Of a DNA stretch of 64,000 nucleotides, positions 22,051 to 34,333 are shown piece after piece; the stretch's first letter is position 1, and every line of letters begins with the position of its first letter. A program made the translations under genes and the position numbers. The notes under the pieces are model-generated. The model worked only from the letters and a program-made list of their open reading frames with translations. It had not been told where the DNA came from and did no database searches. This DNA comes from Gnetum montanum (Eukaryota > Streptophyta > Gnetopsida > Gnetales > Gnetaceae): the NCBI GenBank assembly GCA_015680685.1, contig MNCI01005409.1:19291-83290 (forward strand), written 5' to 3'.

Positions 22051-25000
22051 TTGTTTAATAACTTTTTGAATTTTTTTCATTTTTATGTTAAGAGTGGGTT
22101 TGATGGGTACGATTCGATAGTCAGCATCTCCTTCGCTAATTATGTTGAATGGTAGCTCTGCCCAAGAGACGTCTGGCGGAGTAGGCTCTGAGTTAGTATC
22201 CTTGGATGTTTCTGGGTTAGGTGGCATTTCCTTGGTTTCTGAGGGATCACGATTTATGGGTTGGTCATAACTTTGGGATTTGTTTGCTTCTTTCGGTATG
22301 TGCTTTTCAGAAATTCTATCAAGTTTATGCTCATGTGGAGTATCCTCTTGTTTAGGCTCCTCAAATTTAACTTTGGAGCCTTGATTTGCCTCTATGTGAG
22401 ATGAGATGGTGGATGTAGTAGCATCCCTATGGATAATGATTTCATCCCCTCGTAGGGTAAGTGAATCTCTTGATGGATGGGGGAAGACACCGCTTTTAAC
22501 TGGGCTAACTAGGGTCGTCCCAAGATTAGGTTAAAACCAGGCATCTCATCAATAACCACGAAGTTTGCGAATGTGGGGAATTAATCTCCTGCTATAAAAT
22601 CCAAGGTCAATGTACCTTTAACCACTACTCGTGACCCATTAAATGACTTCAGGCATGTTGTAGATGTTGGTTTAATTAATTCTGTAAGCCCTAATTGTTC
22701 AATGATGGGATAAGGCACTACATTTGTGGATGCTCCGTCATCTATGTGTACTCGTTGTATTTTGAATTGATTAACTCGTATGGTTATAAACATGGGTGTG
22801 TGGGTGACGTCCCTAGTTTTCTCATCAATCTCAATGTTTTTGGGATGAAATTATAATGATTTAGATGTTGATCTTTGTTGTGTAGACATTATCGCATGTA
22901 TAGAGGGTTCATTTGCGAGTAGATTTTCGCTAACTGGGATAGATGTTAACATTTGTACTAAGGCTTCACAATGAACTGGCGAAGTCAATATGAGGTCATA
23001 CAAGCTTAATGATGTGTTCTTTTGTTTAAGGGCTTGTGCAACCTGTGTTAGGGTGTGAGCTAAGTCTTTACCATTGGGTATATTCTTGTCAATAGCCACT
23101 TGATCCATTGGACCTAACAATTGTATCTCACGTGGGGTAACTTTCGTGTTATTTTTCATGACTGTTGGGTTGGGTATGTGTTGCATTCTTGATTTTTCCT
23201 CTTTATAACTCATGCTTGGTTCATTGTTAGAAGGAGCCATAGGTATTGCACTTAACGGAGTTGGTTTCAGGGGCCCCAGTACAAGGCGTTGACATTCTTT
23301 CTCCAAATGTTACTTCTTCAAACGTTCCCTGGTGAGCCTATTTGCGAGGTGTTCTCACATGGGTTGCGTAGGAACATTTGGGATCAGAGTATCAGGTTGT
23401 TTCAGGACCCAAATGATGAATGGGGCGAGATGGGATTGTGTCTAAGGCGTATGAGTTTGGACATCAGGCTGCCTAGGCACCTTGATCACAAATGGGGTTG
23501 GGTGATTTGTAGTTGGTACCTCTGTCATAGCCACTGCCGGTGGCACCTGGACCATGAAGGGAGTGGGACGTTTTGATGGTGTCACACTAGCGGTTGTATC
23601 AGCAGAGGGTACATGAACAACAAATGGTTTGGTTTGGGGTGGTACCTATGCTATTTCCACCATAGGAGGTACTTAGATGACCAATGGTTTTTGCGGGGTA
23701 GGAGGATCATGTGGGGAATATGAAGGTTGAAGTGATGTTAGTGCAGAAGGGGGAACATGAACTATGAAGGGGTTCTTTGGTGTTTCATAGTTATTATCTG
23801 TGTAGATGGTGTTAATTATGTATGGCGCTTCTTTAGTATTTAGGGGATCTTTATATACGCCCATGGACTGGTTTTGTGGTTTGACTGGATTGGCCTCATC
23901 AAAAGTGATCTCACCTTTATCAATCATTCGTTGAATGTCTTGTTTCAAGGTGAAACAATAGTCAGTGCCATGACCATTATGTTGGTGGTACTCACAAAAC
24001 TAGTCTAGTCTAAAGCCTCTTGGAATTGGGGGTTCATCCGGTGTTACCAAGCTTGGGTTCTCGACCAATTCAGAGAATTGATCATGTTTTTGAATTTCCA
24101 TGGGGGAAAATTATTTATGTTGCATTAGCCCAGCCTTCAAGAGTTGGTCAAATAATTGTGAAGGTTTCATGGGCAATGGTGTGTATTGAGAGGGGTCTCT
24201 CCTCTCAAAGTTTTGCGCATGACCCGGTGTAGCATTTTGTGATGTGGACGGTCCAGGTGTAGCAACGGGAGCAGGTCTAGTATAGCTAGTAGGGGTGGTA
24301 GGTGGTTTACCTTGTTGTCTCGTACTTGTTTGTTGGGTTTATGCTACTGCTGATATAGTTGCCTTAGCCCTTTCGTTGTCTTCTTATTATGTTGACTTTT
24401 AAAGGCTAAATAGGCGTGGTCATGGCTATTTTGTGCTACTTCTTTAATGTTTTTAATTTGTACAAATGCTTGACTAAGAGTGTGTGCATTTAGATAATAC
24501 AGTTTATATTTAACAAAGTCATTCACGGCTCCCTTTAAGATTGTGAGTAAGTATGTTTCAGGGATTGGTTCATGAAGTTCGTTTAGCGCCACACTTCATG
24601 TTTGAATAAATTTTTGTACAGGTTCAAGCGGTGCTTATTTTACCTGTATTAGACTATCCAAGGTCGCTTCAAGTTTTAGGTTTTATTTAAATCTAGTAAT
24701 GAACTAGTGTAAGAGATCCTCCAAAGAGGATATGAAGTTACGAGGCAAGGCTCGGCACCAGTCTAAAGCTCTTCCAGTGAGGGACATAGCGAAAACATGT
24801 AAGATTGCATGGGGCCATGCCTGAAGCAATAAACATTCTAGTCTAAATGTAACCAGATGAGCGTTGGGGTCTCCTTCCCTGTTATATTTGGTTGGTTAAG
24901 GCAAATAAACTCCTTTGGGCAGGGTCAATGGCAGTACCGAAGAGCTAATAGGATCATCTTGGTAAAAGTCTAATACTTTAAGCTCTTCATTGTTGGCCAT

Positions 25001-26176
25001 TTTGAGGTGCTTTACCTCATCGGTGAGTTCCTGCATCATCTTTTTAGCTTTGGCCCATTCTTGGGCACTAGGTGTAGTGGTAGGTTAGTTATGTTGCGTA
25101 GTATGCAAGTTAGATTGTTGTACAGTGGGCGGGAAAGAAGAGAGTTGAGTGGTCGGAGGTTGCACTTGTGGATTATTCATGGTGGGTACCACTAAGGATG
25201 GCATACCATAAGGGATAGTTTTTTGTTGTTGCTATACTTGAGGGAAATTCATGAGTGGAATTATAGGAGATGGAATGTTATAATGATGGGGTTGATGCGG
25301 TTGCATGCTAGTTACGGCCCACTGTCTAGCAACGATTTGTGAGGGAACACCTTGAACTTGTTGAGTTGAAGTGGTGAAGGGTGTCCTTTGGGTTTGTATT
25401 CGGGGTATATAGTGAGTGGATGTAGAAACAAGTATCACAGACGACATCCCAATCACTTGGGATGGGAAGGTCACTCCTACATTAGTTTGAGGGGGGTGTT
25501 GTTGGGGTTGTACTTGTAAGAGTGGGGATAACCTGGTGACGGCAGGAATAGTGGAGGTGGGTATATTGAATTGAGTATCGATCATGGGGAGAGTGGGAAT
25601 AAGAGTGGATGCTTCCTGTTGAGGCACATGTTCTTGAGTGGTTTTAAATGAATGGAGGGACATAGTCTCCCCCATGAAAGGGTGAAATAACGAGTTCGCA
25701 TAAGTGTGCGGACTGAGGGTATGGTACGAATCCTCGTGTTCGGACTAAGTCACAAAGTCATCCTCCTCTTCTAATTGAGGATTTACTATGGGCTAGTCCA
25801 GAGACTGACTCCTTACTAGGAGGAGCTATGACATGAGCTTAGAGTAGTACTCTGGAAGAGGGATGATGTCATATGGGGAGGGGATGAACTCATGTCCTCC
25901 CTTATGAATCAGTTCATACTGTTTCTTAGCTTCCAATTCAGTTTGATCTATTGCCAAATCAGCTTGGATCTTCACACATATAAAATTATATTGTTCTTGT
26001 GTTATGACATTAAATGATGGATTCTTCCCTTGCAGTCTGAGAGATTGGCGAGGTCCCCCACGGGGGTTGACCTCACCATGGGCCCCTATGGGTTGCATGA
26101 TGGGTATCGACATTGCCATGGAGATATTAACATCTGAAGTGGGCATGGTTGAAACATTGGTATTGGCAGTATTCAT
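22024..26176 (-). pseudogene. gag-pro: Element B gag-protease
   Basis: ATG at 26176 (MNTANTNVSTM). Blocks on the minus strand: RQSLRLQGK...EQYNFICVKIQ (N-terminal domain); a long P/Q/T-rich linker; capsid domain of Retrotrans_gag type at about 24960-24400 (KYNREGDPNAHLVTF, LLQAWPHAIL, ALDW.RALP, SSLEDLLH, ALNELHEPIP); a zinc-knuckle-like C-x2-H-x4-H-x4-C near 24000-23940; the block NQSMGVYKDPLNT; and an aspartic protease at about 22790-22500 (VHIDDGASTNVVPYP, then FNLILGRP). The C-terminal tail ends at the stop at 22024. The DDG triad (not DSG/DTG) is also present in D. Stops and frameshifts are scattered, for example in the linker at 25825 and 25230. Confidence 0.8.
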
Positions 26177-26654
26177 GGTGAAAGATCCTAAGTGTAACAA
26201 GGTAGATGGGAGACAATGTCAGTGTGCACAGGTGAAAATTTGGCCAAGTATGGAATGGGTATACTTGTTAGCGTACACCCTCAGCGTGCAGACTTGTCTA
26301 CACAGTGTACACCCAAGTCTAGCAGCATGCAGATTGGATCCATAGCGTATGGACTGAATTTTCGGTGTACAGGCTTCAAAAATAAGCGTACAGGGTGAAT
26401 AGGTAGTGTACAAATAGAGTGGACAGCGTGCAGATAGGCTAGGCAGCGTATACACGCTGAGATTGCAGCAGATCTGGCTGAACAGGGCACAGATTTGGAT
26501 GGTTCAAAATTAGATCTATGCTGACAGAGTGTAGATCTGAGAAAATTGATTATAGATCGGGGATCACAAGGAGCAGATCTATGAGATGGACTGACAAATC
26601 TACGATGGATAAGAGTAGATTTAAGCAATGAGAGCCCTCCTTCTAGAGTCAATT
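26177..26654 (-). other. Element B leader with CACGCTG motifs
   Basis: Untranslated region between LTR and gag. It holds many copies of the CAGCGTGCAG/CAGCGTACAG word (26280-26465), the element-B version of the TCACGCTG motif. Immediately after the LTR (26640-26655, minus strand) it carries CTAGAAGGAGGGC, shared with D and in part with C, at the place of a primer binding site. Confidence 0.6.
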
Positions 26655-28258
26655 TTAGTTCTGTCTAAAATCATCTGTACAAGGCTGGAATGAACAAGCA
26701 CTAGGAGATCTACAGACAAGCATAGAAGACTCTACCTTCACTTGATGATGAGCTAGAACTGACGAAGGTAGAGTACCTTGGGTGATCCACACGCGGATTA
26801 GACAAGGATTTTCCCAAATGTACTCCAATGTGCAATACGCTAGGTTATGTGTAAACAGCATAATAAGCGTAAACCGGAACATAAATGTGTAGGAATATAA
26901 ACATAGAGGCAAGCAAGAATGAATGAAAACTATAATGAATCTTGATCAGAAATGAAACAATTTTATTGCAAGATGAAAGTTACAATGCACCGGTCTGAAC
27001 GAAGTTGTGGATTTGACACAAGGTGGACAAAGAGCCCCAGTGGATGCGGAGGGATGATGGTATGTTGGTTTGGATTGCAGGCATAGCGTGAAGACTGTAT
27101 GGTCAGCGTGCAGGGCAGAAGTTTAGTGTGTAGGGTTGGTGTTCCCAATCGTCTCCAAAATGTGCCTCCTATTTTTTTTTTCATCCCCTCTTTTCTCTTC
27201 CTTCTACTTCCCTTTTTTTTGGTGGAAAATTTGGGTTTTTATAGGTTTTAGGGTGTGAAACTTGGATCTAGAGTGGTATGAGTGGCCGTTGGTGAGAGAA
27301 TTTTGGGTTGGATGACATGTGGCTGTGTTGCCTGAGTGCAAAGAATATTACAACTGTACAGCATGCTGCATGCCAATGTGTACATGCTGGGCATGTGAAC
27401 CCAGCGTACAGACTTGACCAGCACAAGAGAATTGAACTTTACAAATGAACACTACTGTTACAATAGAAAACCTCGAACTTGGCCCTTGGATTTGAGCTCT
27501 GGTGTCATGATAATGCTGCCTGTAGATTTTCAGCTCATTTGGACCTGATCTAATAGAGTTTTGGAAGGCTTCAAGTGGCATACATTGTGTTGCAGGTTAG
27601 CTGAATCGTCTGATCGACCTTGCTTTTGGTCATGCACACTGGGTGTGTACGTTGGGCATGCAGAGTATGTATGCTCAGCATATAGGTCATGGAAGTGCAT
27701 CATTTCGAGGTTGAATCTTCATTTTGGGAGCCTGGGATGATGCCTGACACTTGCCTTGCTTCTGAGAGTCAATTGTAGGTGGAGATCTTGTTCTAGGATG
27801 CCTATTTTGGGAGGTCCTTGATGGTGCACGTTGGGTGTGCACGCTGTCCTGCATGAGTGAAAACCCATAATTTGGAGCCCAAAATTTGATTTTCAAGTGG
27901 TTGAGAGCTATTGGGGACCTTGGTGAAGGTCCTAGAAGGTCCAGATGCTCAACTCTGGCATGTTTTGGCTCATTTTTGGGGCCCAAAAGTTGCTGTATGC
28001 TGAGCTGCATGCTGGGCATGCAGGGCTGTGTACAAGAGGTATACTTAGTCAAAACTAAGTGTTTTGAGTTTGAAAATTGTAATTCTTGTTACCAGATGTT
28101 GACGTAGTCTCCAATGGATCTTGGGGAACTTTTATTTGCTTGATTCGACTATGTTTGATGCTATTTTTGAGGCTTTCAAGCTTGGTCATGCTGGGGACCA
28201 ACATGACATAGCTCAATTTCTATCTACAAGTGTTAGCCAAAATTTTTGTGGTGTTTCA
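26655..28258 (-). mobile_element. 5' LTR of element B
   Basis: Minus strand start TGAAACACCACAAAAATTTTGGC at 28258, closely like the C and D LTR starts. A TATA box (tataaaaa) lies at 27243-27236. The end near 26655 aligns with the ...GATGATTTAGGTCAGTACA ends of the C and D LTRs. U3 (28258-27250) contains repeated CAGCGTGCA/TGCATGC words. Length is about 1.6 kb. The start abuts element C sequence at 28259. Confidence 0.75.
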
Positions 28259-29139
28259 AGGACAAAGAAGTTTCAAGCAAGATGGGTCAAATTTCCCTTG
28301 TACATTTCATTGTAAATATTCATTTGTGGGATAGTCAGGCCCTCACAATCTAAATTAAATATTCTTTCATGGGCTTGAGTAACCCATGAGTTGTAAAATG
28401 CAATGCACCTAGTCAAGAACGTAGTTGCTGACACACATCCAACTCTTACCGACACATGTCCAACTCGTACACAGTTGTCTACCAGACACATGTCACATGA
28501 TCCATTCTCCTCTCAAATCTCTACCATTGATTCCATCCATGAATTCTATGCCCAAGCCCAGCTAAACCTTATAAATGCCCCATCCATTCACATAAACTGG
28601 GGTCAGTAATTTTGGCAAGTCTCAACAATCCTTGGAAGCTTAGGCACACCAGACTCCTAGCATCTAAGAACATGTAAACAAATCATCCCAGGGCTTAGGG
28701 CTTGACTTGCTATCACACATGCAACTATGCTTTGACCAGTGCACATCTTTGTTAAAAAATTCTATTTATGTTTTCCGTCCATTATATTGTATACATTATT
28801 TCTATTTTTTTTGCACGTTTCTACATTCTGTTTATGTTTTTCTGCATTTATACATTGCGTTGCATTCTGTTTACGTCTCATTGCATTACATCATGTTTAC
28901 ACGTTACATTCGCACTAAGCTCTACATTTGCATTCCGTGACAATAACCCCAATGCAAGCCATAGTTTACGCTCGGGGAAGTTCTTGGTTGATTTGCATGT
29001 AGACCATCCAAGGCACTATGCCTTCGTTTACTTTTCCATCTTGCCCTCGAGGCGAAGGCAGGGATAGCTATGTCTGCCTGATGATCTTTTAGTGTTTATC
29101 TTTCCTTCCAGCCTTACACCGATGATTTAGGTTAGTACA
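28259..29139 (+). mobile_element. 5' LTR of element C, 3' portion only
   Basis: From 28265 the sequence (AAGAAGTTTCAAGCAAGATG...) matches the 3' LTR of C from 40592 onward. TATA box tataaatg is at 28570-28577. The LTR ends ...GGTTAGTACA at 29139. The first ~850 bp of the LTR (equivalent to 39737-40590) are missing because B inserted here; they are not found on the far side of B. Confidence 0.8.
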
Positions 29140-29475
29140 GCTTTTTGGCGGTAAAAGGAGGGCCAACTCACTTGTTGTTATTGGTTAAAACATCACTACC
29201 TATTAAAACTTATCCATCTTGCCCATTTGAGTCTCCTTGTCCCTGTTGGTCACCCTGAGCTTGTCCCTGTTGATCATGCTGAGCTTGCTCCTGTTGGTCA
29301 TGTTGAGCTTGTCCCTGTTGATCATGTTGAGCTTGCCCCTATTGATCATGTTGAGCTTGTCCCTGTTGGTCATGTTGAGCTTGTCCTTGTTGGTCATGTT
29401 GAGCTTTTGTCATGCCATGCTGCAACTACTTGCAATCCAACTCCATTCGTCTACCCTAGTCTGCTCACGTTTATC
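29140..29475 (+). other. Element C leader with 24-bp tandem repeat
   Basis: 29244-29411 holds seven tandem copies of a 24-bp unit, TGTTGGTCATGTTGAGCTTG plus TCCC. They make artificial open frames on both strands. Just after the LTR, 29140-29165 reads GCTTTTTGGCGGTAAAAGGAGGGCC, a primer-binding-site candidate partly shared with D. Confidence 0.8.
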
Positions 29476-32190
29476 ATGAATCCTCCCAAGTCAACCTAGT
29501 AACACTACCGATCGCTAACTTTGGGGCCGAAGCTTTGAACCCTATGATTGCTATGGAATCCATAACCGTTATTGAACACATAAATCCTCAAGGCTATACA
29601 CACCAGTCCCTCAGGCTATAGGGCAAAGGCCCTACTCATGTGACTCTTACACCCGAACAGTATAACTTCATCAGTGTCAAAATCCAAGGCAACCTACCTA
29701 TCAATTGTATAGAGAGGGAAGCAAAGTGAGAATATGAATTTATCCACAAAGGAGGACATGAGTTCATCCTTTCAACATTCGACATAATCCCATTGTCCAA
29801 AAACCATCATAAACTCATATCCCAACTCCTCATGGCTAGAAGTCAAGCCCTACAGTTACCTCCAATAGAGCCCCAAGGTGGAGACGAGGAAGATGATTTC
29901 ACAACCCAATCTGAACATGAAGATTTATACCATACTATTAGCCCCCACACCCATACAAAGCCACTATTTGAACCTTTCCTAGAAGAGACAACATTTTTGC
30001 CACTAGCTTCCTTACGGGAAGCAGCCATTCCCATCCCCATCTTCTCCAAGTCCAATGTTCAAACTAATACATCTACTTCCATCATACCATTGCAAACACA
30101 ATCCTAAAAGACTAATGCAAGAATGAATTCTCAATCTCAAGTGATTGGAATGCCATCAGCCATATCTACTTCCACGTCCATCCATTATGTACCTCAAGTG
30201 CAAATCCAACAAGCACCAATGATCACTTCACAACCTGTGACTAGGCAATGGATCCCACCAGCTATTCAGTAGAACCCATCTACTCATTACAGTGTACCAC
30301 ATCCCATGATCTTAGCCCCAAATGTCGTCCCACCACAACAAAAAACTATCCAACAATCTCTTTTTCCACAAATGATGCCACCATTGAGTCATTATCAATT
30401 ACAATCTACCCAATCCACTAATTTTCCTACCACACAAGAATGGGCAGACACACAAAAAATGATGCACTCCTTGGCAGAAGAATTAAAACACCTTAAAAAT
30501 TTGAACAATGAGGAAGTCAAGGTACTAGATTTCTATCAAGATGACCTAATTGACCCCTCATTCCCACCCTTAACCCTGCCAAAGGGGAGTCTCATTACCT
30601 TAGTTGACTAAGTACAATGGAGAGAGAAACCCAACTGCCCACCTAGTGACATTTCTAACTGAAATTCTTTTGCTTTAGGCATGGCCCCATGTAATTCTGC
30701 ACATCTTTGCTATGTCCTTAACAGGAAAAGCCTTAGACTGGTACTAAGCCTTACCCCATAGTTCCATATCTTCTATGAAAGATTTGTTACACTAGTTTGT
30801 CACCTGTTTCAAATACAATCTGAAGCTTGAAGCCACATTAGATAGCTTAATTCAAATTAAACAAGTTTCTTTAGAGCCAGCAAAGAAATTTATCCAAAGA
30901 TGGAGTGCAGCCCTGAATGAACTTCATGAACACATTCTTGAAACGTATCTACTTACCATCCTTAAGGTGGTTGTAAATGATTTTATTAAATCGAAGCTTT
31001 ACTATTTAAAACCCTGTACCTTGAGCCAAGAATTTGTACAAATTAAAGACATAGAAGAGGCTACACAAACAATTAATGACCCAACTTACTCAACCTTTAA
31101 GAGCCAACATACGAGGAAAGATAAATCCAAAACAATGGTAGCAGCAGTAGCCGAAACAGCTTGATTTAGTCATCTAGGACAAAAAGAAAAACAACCTACT
31201 ATCCCAAATAATTATCAAAGAACCACACCCACTCCTACACTCAAAAAGTACTCAAATAGAAATAACAACATAAGTCACACTTGGACATTCAAAAGAAAAG
31301 ACCCTGCTCAATATACACCCTTTCCTACGAAGCCATCGCTATTGCTTGACCAGCTTCTGAAGGTTGGGTTAATCAAACATAAGAAAATGTCCCCTGCGGC
31401 ATCTCAAAGAGATGATCAATTCTGTGAGTTGGCCAAAAATCAAACCTTAGCAATGGCTGATGAACCCCCCTATTCCAAAAGGATTTAGGTTGGATAGGTT
31501 TTGCAAGTATCACCAACGAACTAGCCATGGAACTAATTACTGCTTTACATTGAAGCAGGACATACAATGCATGATTGATAGGGGAAAAGTAGTATTTGAC
31601 GAGGCGAACTCAGTAAGACCTCAAAACCAATCCATGGGGGTCTACAAGGATCCTCTCAACACCAATGATGCACCATATGTGATTAATACTATCCATGTGG
31701 AAAATAGACAAGACGTTCCACGAAGACCTTTTGTGATTTAGAGGCCTTCAGAAAACACACCTACCCCAACATCTCCTCAAGTCCCTTTCATCATCCACAC
31801 GTCTCATGTGCCATCAAAACCATTCATCATCTGTGTACCTCCTTCTGTTGCAGCCACAACCACACCATATGAAAAATGACCCATTCCATTTGTAATCTAG
31901 GTGCCAAAATGCCCTAATACACAATCCACCTCCTTTCCCCCGCAAAATTTGCAAGATCATCTTGCCGATAGACTAACAAGAGAATGTTTGGAAAGGGAAA
32001 ACCATCAATACAAATTGGGACCACCGAAACCAACATCGCTAAATGTCATTCCTATGGGTCCACCCACTAATGAGCCTAGTACAAGTTATCAAAATGAGGA
32101 TAATGTCATGAGTCATGTTTCAAACCCTGCATCTTCAGTAAAAACCCCTCCATGGGAAATACAAATGTTAGATCAAATGGACCAAATGTC
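29476..32190 (+). pseudogene. gag: Element C gag (protease deleted)
   Basis: ATG at 29476 by comparison with D. Recognisable blocks: YNFISVKIQ near 29660; P/Q/T-rich linker; WADTQKMMHSLAEELKHLKN and VLDFYQDD at 30440-30545; capsid domain 30600-31140 (degraded KYNGERNPTAHL, SSMKDLLH, ALNELHEHI); VVNDFIKSKLYYLKP near 30968; zinc-knuckle-like CKYHQRTSHGTNYC at about 31500-31545; NQSMGVYKDPLNT. The frame is lost near 32190 and the protease is absent. Several stops occur where D has sense codons (e.g. TAA for TGG after the DWY block at ~30747). Confidence 0.8.
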
Positions 32191-32255
32191 ATAAGCTTGA
32201 CTAATGCAAAAGCTCATAAGTGGGATTGATCCCAAAGATCCTCTCCCTTGGTGGG
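32190..32255 (+). other. Internal deletion junction in element C
   Basis: Left of it the sequence follows D gag up to about 56620; right of it the sequence follows D from about 61575 (antisense exon 2). About 4.9 kb present in D (protease, motif array, antisense exons 3-8) is missing here. The ~60 nt between have no clear match. Confidence 0.65.
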
Positions 32256-33620
32256 GCCTCCCTCCACTTTAAATAGTCCCTCATTGATATCAGTGATGAA
32301 GGCTAGTACGTCCTGTGTAGCCCTAGGCAAAACAGTCTCAATAATATCACAAGCAATTTATTCACTTAGATGAGACCATATGACAACACTGGAATTATGT
32401 AATATAAATGAAAAGAATGAACTAGTGCTGGGATGAATCCATATTGCATGGGGCCCAATTCGCATGTCACAAGGGGGTGTGTCTGACCCAAGGGGGCCAA
32501 ACCAAGCTAGTACCCCGATGAGCTCAATAACAAGGAGAGAAAATTTAGGTCCCCCGCACATAACCAAAAAATTCGGTAAGTGAAAATCCAAGAACTAGCA
32601 ACAGATTAACATCACATAAAAACAAAAAAAATTTGTATAAAAAAATGTAACACCCCATGAGGCGAAGTGTAATCTTATGACTACTAAGGCACATTGAAAT
32701 CAGTTACAGAGAAAATCCATGTTTAAAATCCCAGAAAAACAATGTAAACAATTTAAAATCTAGAAATCATTGAACATCTTCATGAAAAGTCCAAGATTGA
32801 AAATTCCAAATTGAAAACCACATTTTCTTGGAAAAAAAATCCAAAACCCATAGTCACACTGCCCAGGAAAAAAATTGGGAAATTTCAGTCATGCTGCCCA
32901 AGGAAAAATTGGGAAATTTCAGTCACGCTGCCCAGGGAAGAGAAATTGAAAATTTAGTAATGCTGCCCAGGGAGGAGAAATTGGAAATTTAGTAACGCTA
33001 CCTAGAGAAGAGAAATAGAAAAATCATGGTCACGTGCTGTGCAAGACAGAAATTGAAATTCAAGGTCATGCTGTGCAGGCAAAGAAAAAAACACCCCAAA
33101 ATTTATGGATCACACTGCCCTAAAAAAAAGCTCAAAAATGAAATTTCAAGAACACTGCCCACTTCAAAATCAGAAATTTATAGCCATTATTCCCTCTCTA
33201 AAAATCAAAATTTTGTAATTGTGTTGCTCTCCAAAAATCCAAATCTTTGTGGTCACGCTACCCTAGCTCCAAGGTCAAAATGTTTAGTCATGTTACACCC
33301 AAAACCCTGCAATGATAATGCTGAGAAAGCCAAAAATTTTGCAGCCAAAACACCAAGAAAAAAAATTGAAAACTTGTGCATTCATGCCTCAAATTACAAA
33401 GCTAAAAATCCTAAGCTCTCACCCTATGTAACTCTACTTGCAGAAATCCCAAAAAAAAAAATTAGGGGCAAAGAATTTACTTGTGCAGGGCCTTCTTCAA
33501 CGATGGAACCCTGATTTGGGGAAGATGTTGGAGGAGCTCTTCACTCTCCTTCAAGAATGCTAGGGCTGCTTGTTTCCTGCTCTTGTCCCTGGTTGCTTTC
33601 TCCTTGCCCTTGTCTTTCAT
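32255..33620 (-). pseudogene. Antisense gene remnant in element C (exon 1 and part of exon 2)
   Basis: Exon 1: 33620-33481, MKDKGKEKATRDKSRKQAAL then AFLKESEELLQHLPQI..., ending AA|GTAAAT. Exon 2 starts at about 32553 and reads GGPKFSLLVIELIGVLAWFG...SVVIWSHLSE to ~32255, where the deletion cuts it. The junction codon AA|G keeps frame, and this is the best-preserved exon 1 of the four copies. The exon 2 acceptor is mutated from AG to GG. Intron 1 (33480-32554) contains CACGCTGCCCAGG repeats. Exons 3-8 are gone. Confidence 0.7.
32850..33070 (+). repeat. TCACGCTGCCCAGG repeats in element C
   Basis: Five to six copies of a ~37-40 bp unit, GTCACGCTGCCCAGGGA followed by GAGAAATTGGAAATTTA, diverging mainly at the CpG (cacgctg/catgctg/taacgct). 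Related words (GCTCACGTTG) recur at 33622-33690, just upstream of antisense exon 1. Confidence 0.75.
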
Positions 33621-33699
33621 GGTCATGCTGACGTTGACACTGATGCTAATGCTCATGTTGACATTAACGCTAACGCTCACGTTGCACTTTGGAAATTAC

Positions 33700-34333
33700 G
33701 CTGTTCTCCCAATTGCCAGCAACTCACAATGACCAAAATGAGGCTTTCTTTTTCAAAATTCTCTTTGCTATCCCTCCCTAGTAATTTAATTTTATTTATT
33801 TGATTTTTGGCCATTTTATTTTAATTCATCTCCTCATTTTAACTACATGTTGTTGTCCAAAGCTATCTTTTGCCTTATGCTTGCCCAAACTTCCTTGTCA
33901 TTCCAATCCCCCAAAATTGGGCCCAAAATTTCTTATGAACAAAGGAGGAAAGTGCTAAAAATCAACAAAAATAAATAAAGATATATAAACACTTGAAAAT
34001 TTCATAAAATTTCATAAAACTTTAAAATTTTCACAACCTTATTATCCACTCGAAAATTTAAAATTTAAATATAGACTTTAAAAGTCAAAAATATTTTAAA
34101 ATTTAAAAATAGTGCATACACTCAGTTTAAATGGCAAGTCAACATGTGGCATGGTATGGCCTTAAACTACCATGTGGCTCGATATGGCCTTAAACTACCA
34201 TAACTTCCACTGTATCTCCTAAATTTATCAGTACATAGCTTAATTATCCTATGTTTGTTTGCACTTTGTAACTCTCCTACCAAAGGGAGTGTCTCTTATT
34301 TCGCTCTTGTTTTAATTGGCAGGAGTGAGCACC
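33700..34333 (+). promoter_or_regulatory. Pre-pol spacer of C with motif copies and splice acceptor
   Basis: Two copies of TATGGCCTTAAACTACC at 34163-34200. The pyrimidine-rich CTCTTGTTTTAATTGGCAG has its AG at 34321-34322, followed by GAGTGAGCACC and the pol ATG at 34334. The remainder is A/T-rich with no gene. Confidence 0.6.

Larger units (their letters stand above)
11400..28258 (-). mobile_element. Element B: Tat-type Ty3/gypsy retrotransposon, minus strand
   Basis: Order on the minus strand: 5' LTR (28258-26655), leader, gag-protease (26176-22024), motif array (22040-21780), antisense gene (on the plus strand, 17206-21408), promoter-like repeats, second motif array (16110-16010), pol (15890-12709: RT, RNase H, second RNase H, integrase) and post-pol array (12708-12360). 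It is inserted in the 5' LTR of element C: C sequence resumes at 28259 with aggac, matching the uninterrupted site near 40585. The 3' LTR is lost. Confidence 0.8.

Noticed and set aside
26219-26652. Open frames rich in Cys/Leu in the B leader
   Set aside because: They lie in the untranslated leader and are created by the CAGCGTGCAG words.
29227-29499. Open frames of a VEL(V/A)P(V/I)-repeat protein on both strands
   Set aside because: They are produced by the 24-bp tandem repeat (a multiple of three) in the C leader; no start context, no homologue in B or D at the same place.
32358-32591. Independent small membrane-protein gene
   Set aside because: It is exon 2 of the antisense gene (LLVIELIGVLAWFG block shared with B and D), truncated by a deletion.
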